This document shows, in pieces, positions 43,892 to 52,368 of a stretch of 64,000 bases of DNA; positions within the stretch are counted from its first letter, which is position 1, and every line of letters begins with the position of its first letter. The DNA is taken from positions 1-64,000 of the forward strand of contig CAYPAW010000100.1 of assembly GCA_964408795.1 (NCBI GenBank). The letters are read 5' to 3'. The notes below the pieces were generated by a model that had not been told where the DNA came from, did not search any database, and saw nothing but the letters and a program-made list of their open reading frames with translations. The stretch comes from JABMQB01 sp964408795 (GTDB taxonomy: Bacteria > Bacteroidota > Bacteroidia > Bacteroidales > Prolixibacteraceae). Both the position numbers and the translations under genes were made by a program.

Positions 43892-46642
43892 GTGTCTTTT
43901 GTTGTACATAACAATTTTAATGTGCTTAAAATTAAGGATTTACGAACAGAGTACCAAACCAATCCTGTCGGAGTGGGCACATATACGCCACGACTGAGTT
44001 GGAAAATCGATGGAGATGGAAGAAATGTGCTTCAAACAGCTTTTCGCATAAAATGCGCCGAATCACCGGAAAGGCTGAAGAATGAAAAACAATTGCTGTG
44101 GGACTCAGGAAAGATCCATTCAGACCAATCCATTCATATTCCCTACAAAGGCAACCGGCTTATCTCCGGCCAGCGTATTTTCTGGCAGGTCAAAGCCTGG
44201 GACAACCGGGGACGGGAAGCGGAATGGAGTGAACCTGCCTTCTGGGAAACAGGCCTGCTGGAAAAAGCAGACTGGAAAGCCAGATGGATCGAACCGGATA
44301 TTCGGGAAAACCCGGCCGCATCCAATCCCTGTCCTTATCTGCGGAAAGAGTTTCGTACAGAAAAACCCATAAAAAAAGCAACGATCTATGTTACCTGCCA
44401 TGGTTTATACCACCTTCAGCTAAACGGAAAAACCGTTGGCAACGAGATGTTGACTCCCGGATGGACCAGTTACCACAAACGGCTGCAGTATCAGACATAT
44501 GATGTTGCGGAGCAGATCACCGCAGGCAGAAATGCTCTTGGGGTGATCCTCGGCGATGGATGGTACCGCGGTTTTTTCGGATGGGAAGGCAAAAAAAACC
44601 TGTATGGTGTTAAAACAGCTCTTTTGTTTCAGTTAACCCTGGTTTTTGAGGATGGATCTGAAAAAATCATTGTTTCGGATAAAAGCTGGAAAGCGTCCAC
44701 CGGACCCATTCTCGAATCGGAAATCTATCACGGTGAGATCTACGACAGCCGGCTGGAAAAAAAAGGATGGAATAAACCAGGCTTTGATGATTCCTTCTGG
44801 CAATCCGTTTCAGAAAAAGAATATCCCCCAGACAACCTGGTTTCCACCGATGGACCTCCTGTGCGGATCACCAAAGAAATTCATCCGGTTCAGAAAATCA
44901 GTACCCCGAAAAAAGAGAGGGTTTTTGATTTCGGACAAAATTTTGTCGGCTGGGTTCAGTTGACCCTGAAAGGCAAACGGGGAGATAAAATCACCATCCG
45001 GCATGCGGAAGTGCTGGACAAAGAGGGGAATTTTTATACCCGGAACCTGAGAACAGCCAAACAGCGCGTTGCGTACTGGTTCAACGGGGAAGGAACCGAA
45101 ATCTACGAGCCGCATTTTACCTTTATGGGATTCCGGTATATCCGGATTGACGATTTTCCCGGGGAGGTTGAGATCCGGAATTTTTGTGGGAAAGTGCTTC
45201 ATTCCGACCTGGAGTTCACCGGGAGTTTTCACTGTTCCGATTCCCTGGTGAATCAACTCCAGTCGAACATTCAGTGGAGTCTGCGGGGCAATTTTGTGGA
45301 TGTTCCGACGGATTGTCCGCAGCGTGATGAGCGAATGGGATGGACCGGCGATGCCCAGATTTTCGCCCCGACGGCCTGTTTCAATGTGAATGCGGCCTCT
45401 TTTTTCTCAAAATGGCTCAGGGACCTTGCTGCCGATCAACGCTCCGACGGGCGTGTACCCTGGGTTGTCCCGATGGTCCTTGAAAACGGAGGAAGCACGG
45501 GCTGGTCCGACGGGTATGGTGCCAGCGGGTGGGCCGACGCAGCCATTACGCTACCCTGGGAACTATATATGCGGTTTGGCGATCAACGCATCCTCGAAGT
45601 GCAATACCCGTCAATGAAAGCCTGGGAGGAATACATGATCCGGGAAGCCGGCAAAAGCTGCCTTTTTCGCAGCGGGTTTCACTTTGGCGATTGGCTATCG
45701 TTTGCGGAATATTCAAGCTACCTCTACAACGCTCCGGATTACGGCTACGCCGGGGCCCACACCGCAAAAGACCTGATCGCCACAGCCTATTTCTACTATT
45801 CCACCCGGCTGATGCAAAAAACAGCAGCCCTCCTGGGGCATCTCAACGATGAACAACGCTACAGGGCTCTTCTGCCTGCCATTAAAGAGGCCTTCCGTAA
45901 AGAATTCATCACGCCCAACGGGAGACTGGTTTCCGGAACCCAAACCGCGTATGCGATGGCCCTTCATTTTGGGCTGATTCCCGAAGATTTGTTCGAAACC
46001 GCAGCCCGCAGACTGGCCAACGATGTACATCATTTTCAGCATATTACCACCGGATTCCTGGGAACCCCCCTGATCTGTGATGCCCTCACCGATGCCGGCT
46101 TCCCGGAACTGGCTTACCAACTGCTTCTCAATACCAGATATCCGTCGTGGCTCTATCCGATAACCATGGGAGCTACCACCATCTGGGAACGCTGGGACGG
46201 GATCCGCCCCGACGGATCATTTCAGGATGCCGGCATGAATTCATTCAACCATTATGCCTACGGAGCCATCGGCAACTGGCTCTATACAAAAGTGGCAGGC
46301 ATTCAGACCTGCCCGGATAACCCGGGTTATAAAAAATTCCTTGTTAAACCCGAAATCACGGACAAACTGACTTGGGTAAAAACCGCCTACCAATCGCCCT
46401 ACGGGGAGATACAATCCTCATGGGAACGAAAAGAAAAAAAATTAACGATGGAAATTACCGTTCCGGCCAATACAAAAGCCATCCTTTACATTCCTTCGGC
46501 AAACAAAACAGAAATTACCGAATCAGGAGAAACACTTGAAAATACGGAGGGATTAAAAATTATGGAATCAAACGACAGGTTCATTGTTGTTGAAGCCGGT
46601 TCGGGAAGGTATGTTTTTGAAAGTCCTTTGAAATTTAATTGA
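43892..46642 (+). CDS. Alpha-L-rhamnosidase, glycoside hydrolase family 78
   Basis: A 916-residue GH78 enzyme that releases terminal alpha-L-rhamnose. Domain order is normal: an N-terminal Ig-like domain (DLRTEYQTNPVGV, TPRLSWKI), jelly-roll domains with HGLYHLQLNGKTVG and GDGWYRGFFGW, and the (alpha/alpha)6 barrel. Catalytic residues fit the family: Asp474, Glu480 and Asp487 in DCPQRDERMGWTGD, and Glu766 in TIWERWDG. No signal peptide is visible. The frame opens at a GTG at 43892, and upstream codons do not encode one; a second GTG at 43922 is also possible. A cytoplasmic location, unlike most enzymes of such loci, is therefore likely. Followed by the GH127 gene across repeat copy B. Confidence 0.95.
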   Translation: MSFVVHNNFNVLKIKDLRTEYQTNPVGVGTYTPRLSWKIDGDGRNVLQTAFRIKCAESPERLKNEKQLLWDSGKIHSDQSIHIPYKGNRLISGQRIFWQVKAWDNRGREAEWSEPAFWETGLLEKADWKARWIEPDIRENPAASNPCPYLRKEFRTEKPIKKATIYVTCHGLYHLQLNGKTVGNEMLTPGWTSYHKRLQYQTYDVAEQITAGRNALGVILGDGWYRGFFGWEGKKNLYGVKTALLFQLTLVFEDGSEKIIVSDKSWKASTGPILESEIYHGEIYDSRLEKKGWNKPGFDDSFWQSVSEKEYPPDNLVSTDGPPVRITKEIHPVQKISTPKKERVFDFGQNFVGWVQLTLKGKRGDKITIRHAEVLDKEGNFYTRNLRTAKQRVAYWFNGEGTEIYEPHFTFMGFRYIRIDDFPGEVEIRNFCGKVLHSDLEFTGSFHCSDSLVNQLQSNIQWSLRGNFVDVPTDCPQRDERMGWTGDAQIFAPTACFNVNAASFFSKWLRDLAADQRSDGRVPWVVPMVLENGGSTGWSDGYGASGWADAAITLPWELYMRFGDQRILEVQYPSMKAWEEYMIREAGKSCLFRSGFHFGDWLSFAEYSSYLYNAPDYGYAGAHTAKDLIATAYFYYSTRLMQKTAALLGHLNDEQRYRALLPAIKEAFRKEFITPNGRLVSGTQTAYAMALHFGLIPEDLFETAARRLANDVHHFQHITTGFLGTPLICDALTDAGFPELAYQLLLNTRYPSWLYPITMGATTIWERWDGIRPDGSFQDAGMNSFNHYAYGAIGNWLYTKVAGIQTCPDNPGYKKFLVKPEITDKLTWVKTAYQSPYGEIQSSWERKEKKLTMEITVPANTKAILYIPSANKTEITESGETLENTEGLKIMESNDRFIVVEAGSGRYVFESPLKFN

Positions 46643-46723
46643 TATGAGACAGGATTTCATTTACGCATGATCCGCATTCAGGAAAAACAAGAACTGTAAG
46701 CCTACATGGAAAGACGGATTAAC

Positions 46724-46818
46724 CTGCCCTTTCAGGGCGAAGCTATAGGGGCGTCATTCAACCCGGGGCAGCGCCCCGGGGTTACAAGACAGTTAAAAAC
46801 CCCGCCCTGAAAGGGCAG
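46724..46818. repeat. Interspersed hairpin repeat, copy B (95 bp with 14-bp inverted ends)
   Basis: Begins with CTGCCCTTTCAGGG (46724-46737) and ends with its exact complement CCCTGAAAGGGCAG (46805-46818). In the centre is the hairpin AACCCGGGGC-AGC-GCCCCGGGGTT (46760-46783). This is the most complete copy and looks like a short non-coding mobile element. The sequence right after it (46839-46880) matches the leader of the 62-aa gene. Confidence 0.85.
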
Positions 46819-46880
46819 CTTAAAAGAATAAACAAGGAATGGTTTATTTTAGAAGAAAAATACCGAATAAGAATAATACG

Positions 46881-48929
46881 ATGAGACCTTTTCAGAACAT
46901 TCCAGGCTCAATCGCTTTGATGATCCTGTTTTTATTTCTGATATCCGGGCACACCGGAGCCCAGGAAAGAGCCCTGACCCACACCGGGAACAGTCCTTAT
47001 GCCCGGTTAAGAAGCATCAACATCGGCGATGTACAATGGACCAACGGGTTCTGGGCCGAACGTTTTGACGTCTGTAGAACCTCCATGATCCCTCACATGA
47101 TGGGATGTTACCTGAATGATTCCATCAGCCATGCATTTAAGAATTTTGAAATTGCAGCCGGTCTGGATACCGGAAGGCATGAGGGGCCGCCCTTTCATGA
47201 CGGCGACTTTTACAAAATACTCGAAGCCGGAATAATGGCTTACGCTGCAACCGGAGATCAAAAAACCGGAGCAGAGATCGATCGTATCATCGATGTCATC
47301 GCGAAAGCCCAACGCAGGGATGGGTACATCCACACCCCGGTCCTCATACAAGAACGCAATGAGCCGGATAAGAAACACGCATTTGTCGAACGGCTTGATT
47401 TTGAAACCTACAATCTGGGGCATCTGATGACCGCTGCCTGCCTGCATTACCGAACGACAGGCAAACGGTCGCTGCTGGATGTTGCCATCAAAGCCACTGA
47501 TTTTCTTTACGCATTTTATCAACGAAACCCTTACGAACTGGCACAGAATGCCATCTGTCCTTCCCATTACATGGGAGTTGTGGAGATGTACCGGACGACC
47601 CGGGATTCCCGGTACCTCGAACTGGCAAAAGGGCTGATCGAGATCCGAAGTATGGTGAAAGAGGGTACGGACCACAACCAGGATCGGATTCCTTTCAAGC
47701 AACAAACCAACGCTGTGGGGCATGCAGTGCGGGCCAATTACCTGTATGCCGGGGCTGCCGATGTCTATGCCGAAACCGGTGACGATTCGTTGCTGACGGC
47801 TTTACAAAAAATCTGGCACGACGTGACCGAACACAAAATGTACATCACCGGAGGGTGCGGAGCCCTGTACGATGGCGTATCACCCAACGGCACGTCCTAT
47901 ACCCCGGAATTCATCCAGCAGGTGCATCAAGCGTATGGCCGCGATTATGAGCTGCCGAATATCACAGCGCATAATGAATCGTGTGCCAATATAGGGAATC
48001 TGTTGTGGAACTGGCGGATGCTTCAGATTACAGGAGATCCAGACTATGCCGAAGTTATGGAAACCATACTCTACAACAGCCTGCTGGCCGGAGTCAGCCT
48101 CGACGGGAAAAGTTATTTTTACACCAACCCCCTGGCTTCAGTCAGGGGCATCAGCGACAGCCTCCGCTGGTCAAAACACCGCGAACCCTATATCAGCTAC
48201 TGCAACTGCTGTCCTCCCAACACCATCCGGACCATAGCCGAAATTCAGCACTACATCTATTCCGTCTCCGATGAAGGACTCTGGATACATCTCTATGGGG
48301 GAAACAGACTGAATACGACCCGGGCAGACGGGAAGCCGGTATGCCTGACCCAGGAAACAGATTATCCCTGGGAGGGCAAAATAAAAATTACCGTGAAGAA
48401 CCTGCCGGATGATTTCAGCCTTTTCCTGCGTATCCCGCAATGGGCAGATCAAACAACCATAAAACACAATGGCAAGGCGGTAAACGATGACATTGAACCG
48501 GGAGAATATTTTGAATTAAAAAACAAATGGGCAGAAGGCGATGTCATTGAGATCCGGTTTTCCATGGAGCCAAAACTGGTGGAAGCCCATCCGCTGATTG
48601 AAGAAACCCGGAACCAGGTAGCCGTAAAACGCGGCCCGGTGGTCTACTGCCTCGAGTCAACAGATATACCCAAAGAAACACGGATTTTTGATTTCATGAT
48701 TCCGGATGATGTACACCTCAAACCGGTAAAAACAAAGATCGGTCATTCAGCGTTGATCGCCCTGGAGGGTGAACTATGGAAGCAAAAAACACGAAATTGG
48801 GAGAAGAGACTCTACAGGGAAATCTCCCCAGAGAAGCCTGAACCAATCCCCATCCGGTTAATCCCCTATTATGCCTGGGATAACCGGGGTCTCTCCGAAA
48901 TGAGCGTCTGGATCCCCCTGGCAAGATAA
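46881..48929 (+). CDS. Glycoside hydrolase family 127 (beta-L-arabinofuranosidase type)
   Basis: A 682-residue enzyme with a signal peptide (ALMILFLFLISGHTGAQ). The (alpha/alpha)6 barrel carries the family zinc site: Glu366 and Cys368 in AHNESCAN, and Cys443-Cys444 in CNCCPPN, one of which is the nucleophile in characterised GH127 enzymes. Members cleave beta-L-arabinofuranosides; in RG-II loci a GH127 is reported to act on L-aceric acid. Substrate here is therefore arabinose or aceric acid, undetermined. The frame opens 14 codons earlier at 46839, but those codons lie in a repeat-linked leader shared with the 62-aa gene, so the ATG at 46881 is preferred. Confidence 0.93.
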   Translation: MRPFQNIPGSIALMILFLFLISGHTGAQERALTHTGNSPYARLRSINIGDVQWTNGFWAERFDVCRTSMIPHMMGCYLNDSISHAFKNFEIAAGLDTGRHEGPPFHDGDFYKILEAGIMAYAATGDQKTGAEIDRIIDVIAKAQRRDGYIHTPVLIQERNEPDKKHAFVERLDFETYNLGHLMTAACLHYRTTGKRSLLDVAIKATDFLYAFYQRNPYELAQNAICPSHYMGVVEMYRTTRDSRYLELAKGLIEIRSMVKEGTDHNQDRIPFKQQTNAVGHAVRANYLYAGAADVYAETGDDSLLTALQKIWHDVTEHKMYITGGCGALYDGVSPNGTSYTPEFIQQVHQAYGRDYELPNITAHNESCANIGNLLWNWRMLQITGDPDYAEVMETILYNSLLAGVSLDGKSYFYTNPLASVRGISDSLRWSKHREPYISYCNCCPPNTIRTIAEIQHYIYSVSDEGLWIHLYGGNRLNTTRADGKPVCLTQETDYPWEGKIKITVKNLPDDFSLFLRIPQWADQTTIKHNGKAVNDDIEPGEYFELKNKWAEGDVIEIRFSMEPKLVEAHPLIEETRNQVAVKRGPVVYCLESTDIPKETRIFDFMIPDDVHLKPVKTKIGHSALIALEGELWKQKTRNWEKRLYREISPEKPEPIPIRLIPYYAWDNRGLSEMSVWIPLAR

Positions 48930-48993
48930 ACATCGGTGGCAAGCATGGGCTTCGCTTGTCCTCCGACTTCCAGCGAAATCCTTTTTGCAGTTA

Positions 48994-50490
48994 CTAACGT
49001 TGGGATTTCTTTCGATGCATACCTTTGGATGCCAGGAACCCCACCAGGAAGATCACGGTGGTTCCGATGACGATGGTGAGGTTTGCATGAAACGGGCTGC
49101 GGAATTGTACCCAGGCCCCTTCGTTAAAATACAGGGGTGACAGGCTCATCCAGAAGATCACCAGCACGCCGGCAGCCACTCCAATCATGGCTCCAACACG
49201 TTTTGCCTTTTTCGCCATGTAGCCTAGCAGGAACAGTCCCAGCATGCCTCCGCTAAAGATGGAAGCCAGCATCCACCAGGCATCCAGGGCGCTCTTGACT
49301 TTGATCATCGCCAGGGCAATAAGGATACCCAGCAAGCCAAATAACAACGACGAACCATACAAAACACCCATAGCTTTCCGGTCTGAGCTGTTTTTCCCGA
49401 ACCATCGCCTGTAATAATCGTTCAGGATAATAGTTGCCGTGCCGTTCACGCTGGTTGACACCGTACTCATCCCGGCGGCAAAGACCGACGCAATCAACAA
49501 ACCGGTCAACCCTTTGGGTAATCCGTTTACAATAAAAAACGGGAAGATGCGATCCCCGGCAGAAAGATCCTGCAACTCAGAAGGCAACAATCCCGGGTTA
49601 GCCTGATAATAAGCGAATAAAGCAGTACCTATCACAAAAAACAACAACGAAACCGGAACGTATAAGAGGGATCCGAAAAGGGCCGAGCCTTTGGCTCCGC
49701 GGTCCGATTGGGTGGTCATGTACCGTTGCACATAATTCTGATCGATTCCATAATTCTGAAGGTTAATAAACAATCCATAGACGAGCATTACCCAGAAAGT
49801 AGATTCCGAGATACCTGGTCCGAAATCTCCCAGACTGAACTTATGATTTTGACGGGCTATCTCAAGGAACTGCCCGGGGCCTTCCGGCATGGAAAAAATC
49901 AGGATCCCGGCACACAACAAAGCACCCCCAATGAGAATGATCCCCTGAATGGCATCGGTCCAGACCACCGCCTTAATGCCACCTAACATGGAATAGACAA
50001 TGACGCACATCCCGGTGACCGCAATGATCAGGGGTATACTCCACCCAAAAAGGGCATGCAGCGGCAGGGCCATCAGATACAGGATGGATCCGACACGCAT
50101 TAGCTGAGTCAGAATATAACAAAGGGAAGCATACACACGCGCCCACACACCAAACCGGGTTTCAAGATAATGATAGGCCGAAATACTGCCAATGCCCCGG
50201 TACAGAGGAATAAAAAATTTAACGGCCAGAACAGAGGCGATGGGAATAGACAGGCTGAAGACATAGGCATTCCAGTCGGATTGATACGCCTTCCCCGGAA
50301 GAGCCAGAAAGCTGATGCTGCTCACAAAAGTGGCAAATATCGACATACCCACAACCCATGCAGGCAACTTCCCTCCCCCGGAGGTAAACTGCTCCGAATC
50401 GCGGTTCTTAAAATAAAACAGGCTGCCGAAAACAACAATGCCTGTCATATAAGTCAGAAAGACCATTAAGTCAAGCATCGGTAGCTTCAT
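48994..50490 (-). CDS. Sodium:solute symporter (SLC5 family)
   Basis: A 498-residue inner-membrane protein with about 13 helices. ISAYHYLETRFGVWARVYASLCY and FINLQNYGIDQNYVQRYM (each shortened from the conserved block) are typical of SLC5 sodium/solute symporters. AAGMSTVSTSVNGTATI matches the sodium-site helix. In this context it probably takes up a monosaccharide or sugar acid released by the locus. Its ATG overlaps the stop of the beta-helix gene by 4 nt (ATGA), so translation is likely coupled. It is the last gene of the third block; the converging GH127 gene ends 65 nt away. Confidence 0.93.
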   Translation of the reverse strand: MKLPMLDLMVFLTYMTGIVVFGSLFYFKNRDSEQFTSGGGKLPAWVVGMSIFATFVSSISFLALPGKAYQSDWNAYVFSLSIPIASVLAVKFFIPLYRGIGSISAYHYLETRFGVWARVYASLCYILTQLMRVGSILYLMALPLHALFGWSIPLIIAVTGMCVIVYSMLGGIKAVVWTDAIQGIILIGGALLCAGILIFSMPEGPGQFLEIARQNHKFSLGDFGPGISESTFWVMLVYGLFINLQNYGIDQNYVQRYMTTQSDRGAKGSALFGSLLYVPVSLLFFVIGTALFAYYQANPGLLPSELQDLSAGDRIFPFFIVNGLPKGLTGLLIASVFAAGMSTVSTSVNGTATIILNDYYRRWFGKNSSDRKAMGVLYGSSLLFGLLGILIALAMIKVKSALDAWWMLASIFSGGMLGLFLLGYMAKKAKRVGAMIGVAAGVLVIFWMSLSPLYFNEGAWVQFRSPFHANLTIVIGTTVIFLVGFLASKGMHRKKSQR

Positions 50491-52352
50491 AACGCTTTGA
50501 TATCCTGAAATATCGGCTGTATGCCGGCCGCCTTTTTTATTTCATCCGAAACCTGGGGTCCGTTGTTTTCCCATTCATTTCCAGGTCCCGGTGTGTTGGA
50601 AAAGAATTTCTCCTTTTCGGTCCAGTTGTTGATCACCCGGATATACGACGACCGTTCATCCAGGTAGATGTATTGATAATGGTCCGGGATATGGGCATAG
50701 GGAGCCTTTTCCAGGTGGTGAATGCAATTGTTGCTGATTTCGGTATTGGGCTGAGGTGAGAGCATGTACACACCCCCTACATCGTACATGTTTTTGGCAA
50801 AATGATGAATGTGATTGGCATGAATCCGGTTGTTTTTCAGGCATGTTATGGAGGGAGTCCATCCCCATCCCACACAGATCCCGGAATAATTAAGATGGCT
50901 TACTTCGTTGTGTTCAATGGAGACATCATGGGCATAGCCGATACTGATCCCGACGCATCCCCAGTCCTCGTTGGTACAATCTGTAATGAGGTTATTGGAT
51001 AGTTTCAGATGGTGACAAACCTGCCGTTCATCGGAAGGATTATACGGCAGATGAGCTTCAAAAGCCCTGTTTCCGAAGAATCCTCCCTGAATTCCGGTTC
51101 CTCCGATATCTTTGATCACGCAACCCATGACGGTACAATGATGTGCCCCGGCAATGAAATCAAGACCAGTGGCAGCCATGTGGCTGAACCTGCATCGTTC
51201 AAAAACAATGTTCGACGCGCCGGTAACGGTTACGCCGGCAGGTTGCCTGCCACACCATACCTGGTTCTCAAGACTAGCTTTGTCGGGCGTTCCCGGGATG
51301 TTGAGTTTGTAGGCATCCAGGATGTAAAAACCGGCCTGCAAAGGTACGTGCCCCTTCCGGGAAGGCCGTAGCCAGGTGGAATGCTCAAAACGAATTCCTT
51401 CAAAACGAATGTGCGAAACCGGAAAATCGGAGGTCCCCCCGATGCGGATAAGGGTCTCCAAAAAAGGCACCACCACATCAGCCGTTGCCATATCTTCCCC
51501 TTCACGGGGCCAGTAAAAAACTTTCCCTGTTTCCAGATCTTCAAACCACTCTCCGGGGTGATTCAGCAAGGCAAGGGCATTGACAAAGAAAAATGCCGAA
51601 TTGCCATTCTGATTATTCTCTTTGTCGATATAGGGAGCCGGCCAGGGATGTTCAAATTCAATGCGGCTTTCAGGCTGACAAAAGGTGATGCAGGCACTGT
51701 CGCCTTCCTTCCTGATATCTTTCACGCGCAAAACAGCAATCGCCCACCACTGATGGATGACAAACTCAAGTTGCCTGATTTCATCCGTTGGGAAATCGGG
51801 TGCAGGGATCCAAAAGGATTCGTTTTCTTTATCTACCGATAAAATCCGGTTGAGCGATCCTTCGTCTTCTGTTGAAGCCCGGACCGCTTTTTTCCCGTTT
51901 ACCCGGAGTTGCCGGAATTCCACCAATCTACCCCCTTTGCGGGGGGCATCAGCTTCCCACACTTTTCCCCGGGCTGCTTCCGGCAAGCCTTTGATGTTTT
52001 TTGCTTTTCTCCAGCCGGTCACGGGTATGCCTCCGCTCAGCACCGGTTGGGCCCCGGGGGCTGCCTTGATAACCGTAGGACATTCATCCGTTCCCGAATC
52101 CTCGGGCCTGAAAAACAAAGGTTCCTCCAAAGAATAGGTACCGTCTTTCAGGATAATTGAAACACCCGTTTCGACAGACGGATCATTTAACCTTCTTAGT
52201 TCACGCGCTTTGCGTTGAGCCATCAGAAGGGTAGCCATGGGTTGCTCCCTGGTTCCCGGATTGTTATCATTCCCCCTGGGTGAAACCCAGATATCCACCG
52301 CTGAAACCGGGAAAACCCAACAAAAAAGAAGCAATAAAATCAGATTTCTCAT
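50487..52352 (-). CDS. Right-handed parallel beta-helix protein, GH141-like
   Basis: A 621-residue secreted protein (signal LILLLLFCWVFPVSA). The N-terminus (IWVSPRGNDNNPGT, DGTYSLEEPLFFRPEDSGT, QPVLSGGIPVTGW) is typical of beta-helix carbohydrate-active proteins including GH141. The C-terminal half has repeated beta-helix coils rich in Asn and His (NNLITDC, SIEHNEVSHLNYSGI, ANHIHHF). GH141 includes an alpha-L-fucosidase of an RG-II locus and a xylanase, so assignment to fucose removal is a guess. The start was moved from 52448 to the ATG at 52352, where a signal peptide begins. It starts 16 nt after the stop of the fusion gene upstream. Confidence 0.75.
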   Translation of the reverse strand: MRNLILLLLFCWVFPVSAVDIWVSPRGNDNNPGTREQPMATLLMAQRKARELRRLNDPSVETGVSIILKDGTYSLEEPLFFRPEDSGTDECPTVIKAAPGAQPVLSGGIPVTGWRKAKNIKGLPEAARGKVWEADAPRKGGRLVEFRQLRVNGKKAVRASTEDEGSLNRILSVDKENESFWIPAPDFPTDEIRQLEFVIHQWWAIAVLRVKDIRKEGDSACITFCQPESRIEFEHPWPAPYIDKENNQNGNSAFFFVNALALLNHPGEWFEDLETGKVFYWPREGEDMATADVVVPFLETLIRIGGTSDFPVSHIRFEGIRFEHSTWLRPSRKGHVPLQAGFYILDAYKLNIPGTPDKASLENQVWCGRQPAGVTVTGASNIVFERCRFSHMAATGLDFIAGAHHCTVMGCVIKDIGGTGIQGGFFGNRAFEAHLPYNPSDERQVCHHLKLSNNLITDCTNEDWGCVGISIGYAHDVSIEHNEVSHLNYSGICVGWGWTPSITCLKNNRIHANHIHHFAKNMYDVGGVYMLSPQPNTEISNNCIHHLEKAPYAHIPDHYQYIYLDERSSYIRVINNWTEKEKFFSNTPGPGNEWENNGPQVSDEIKKAAGIQPIFQDIKAL

Positions 52353-52368
52353 GGTGATGTTAGATGTA

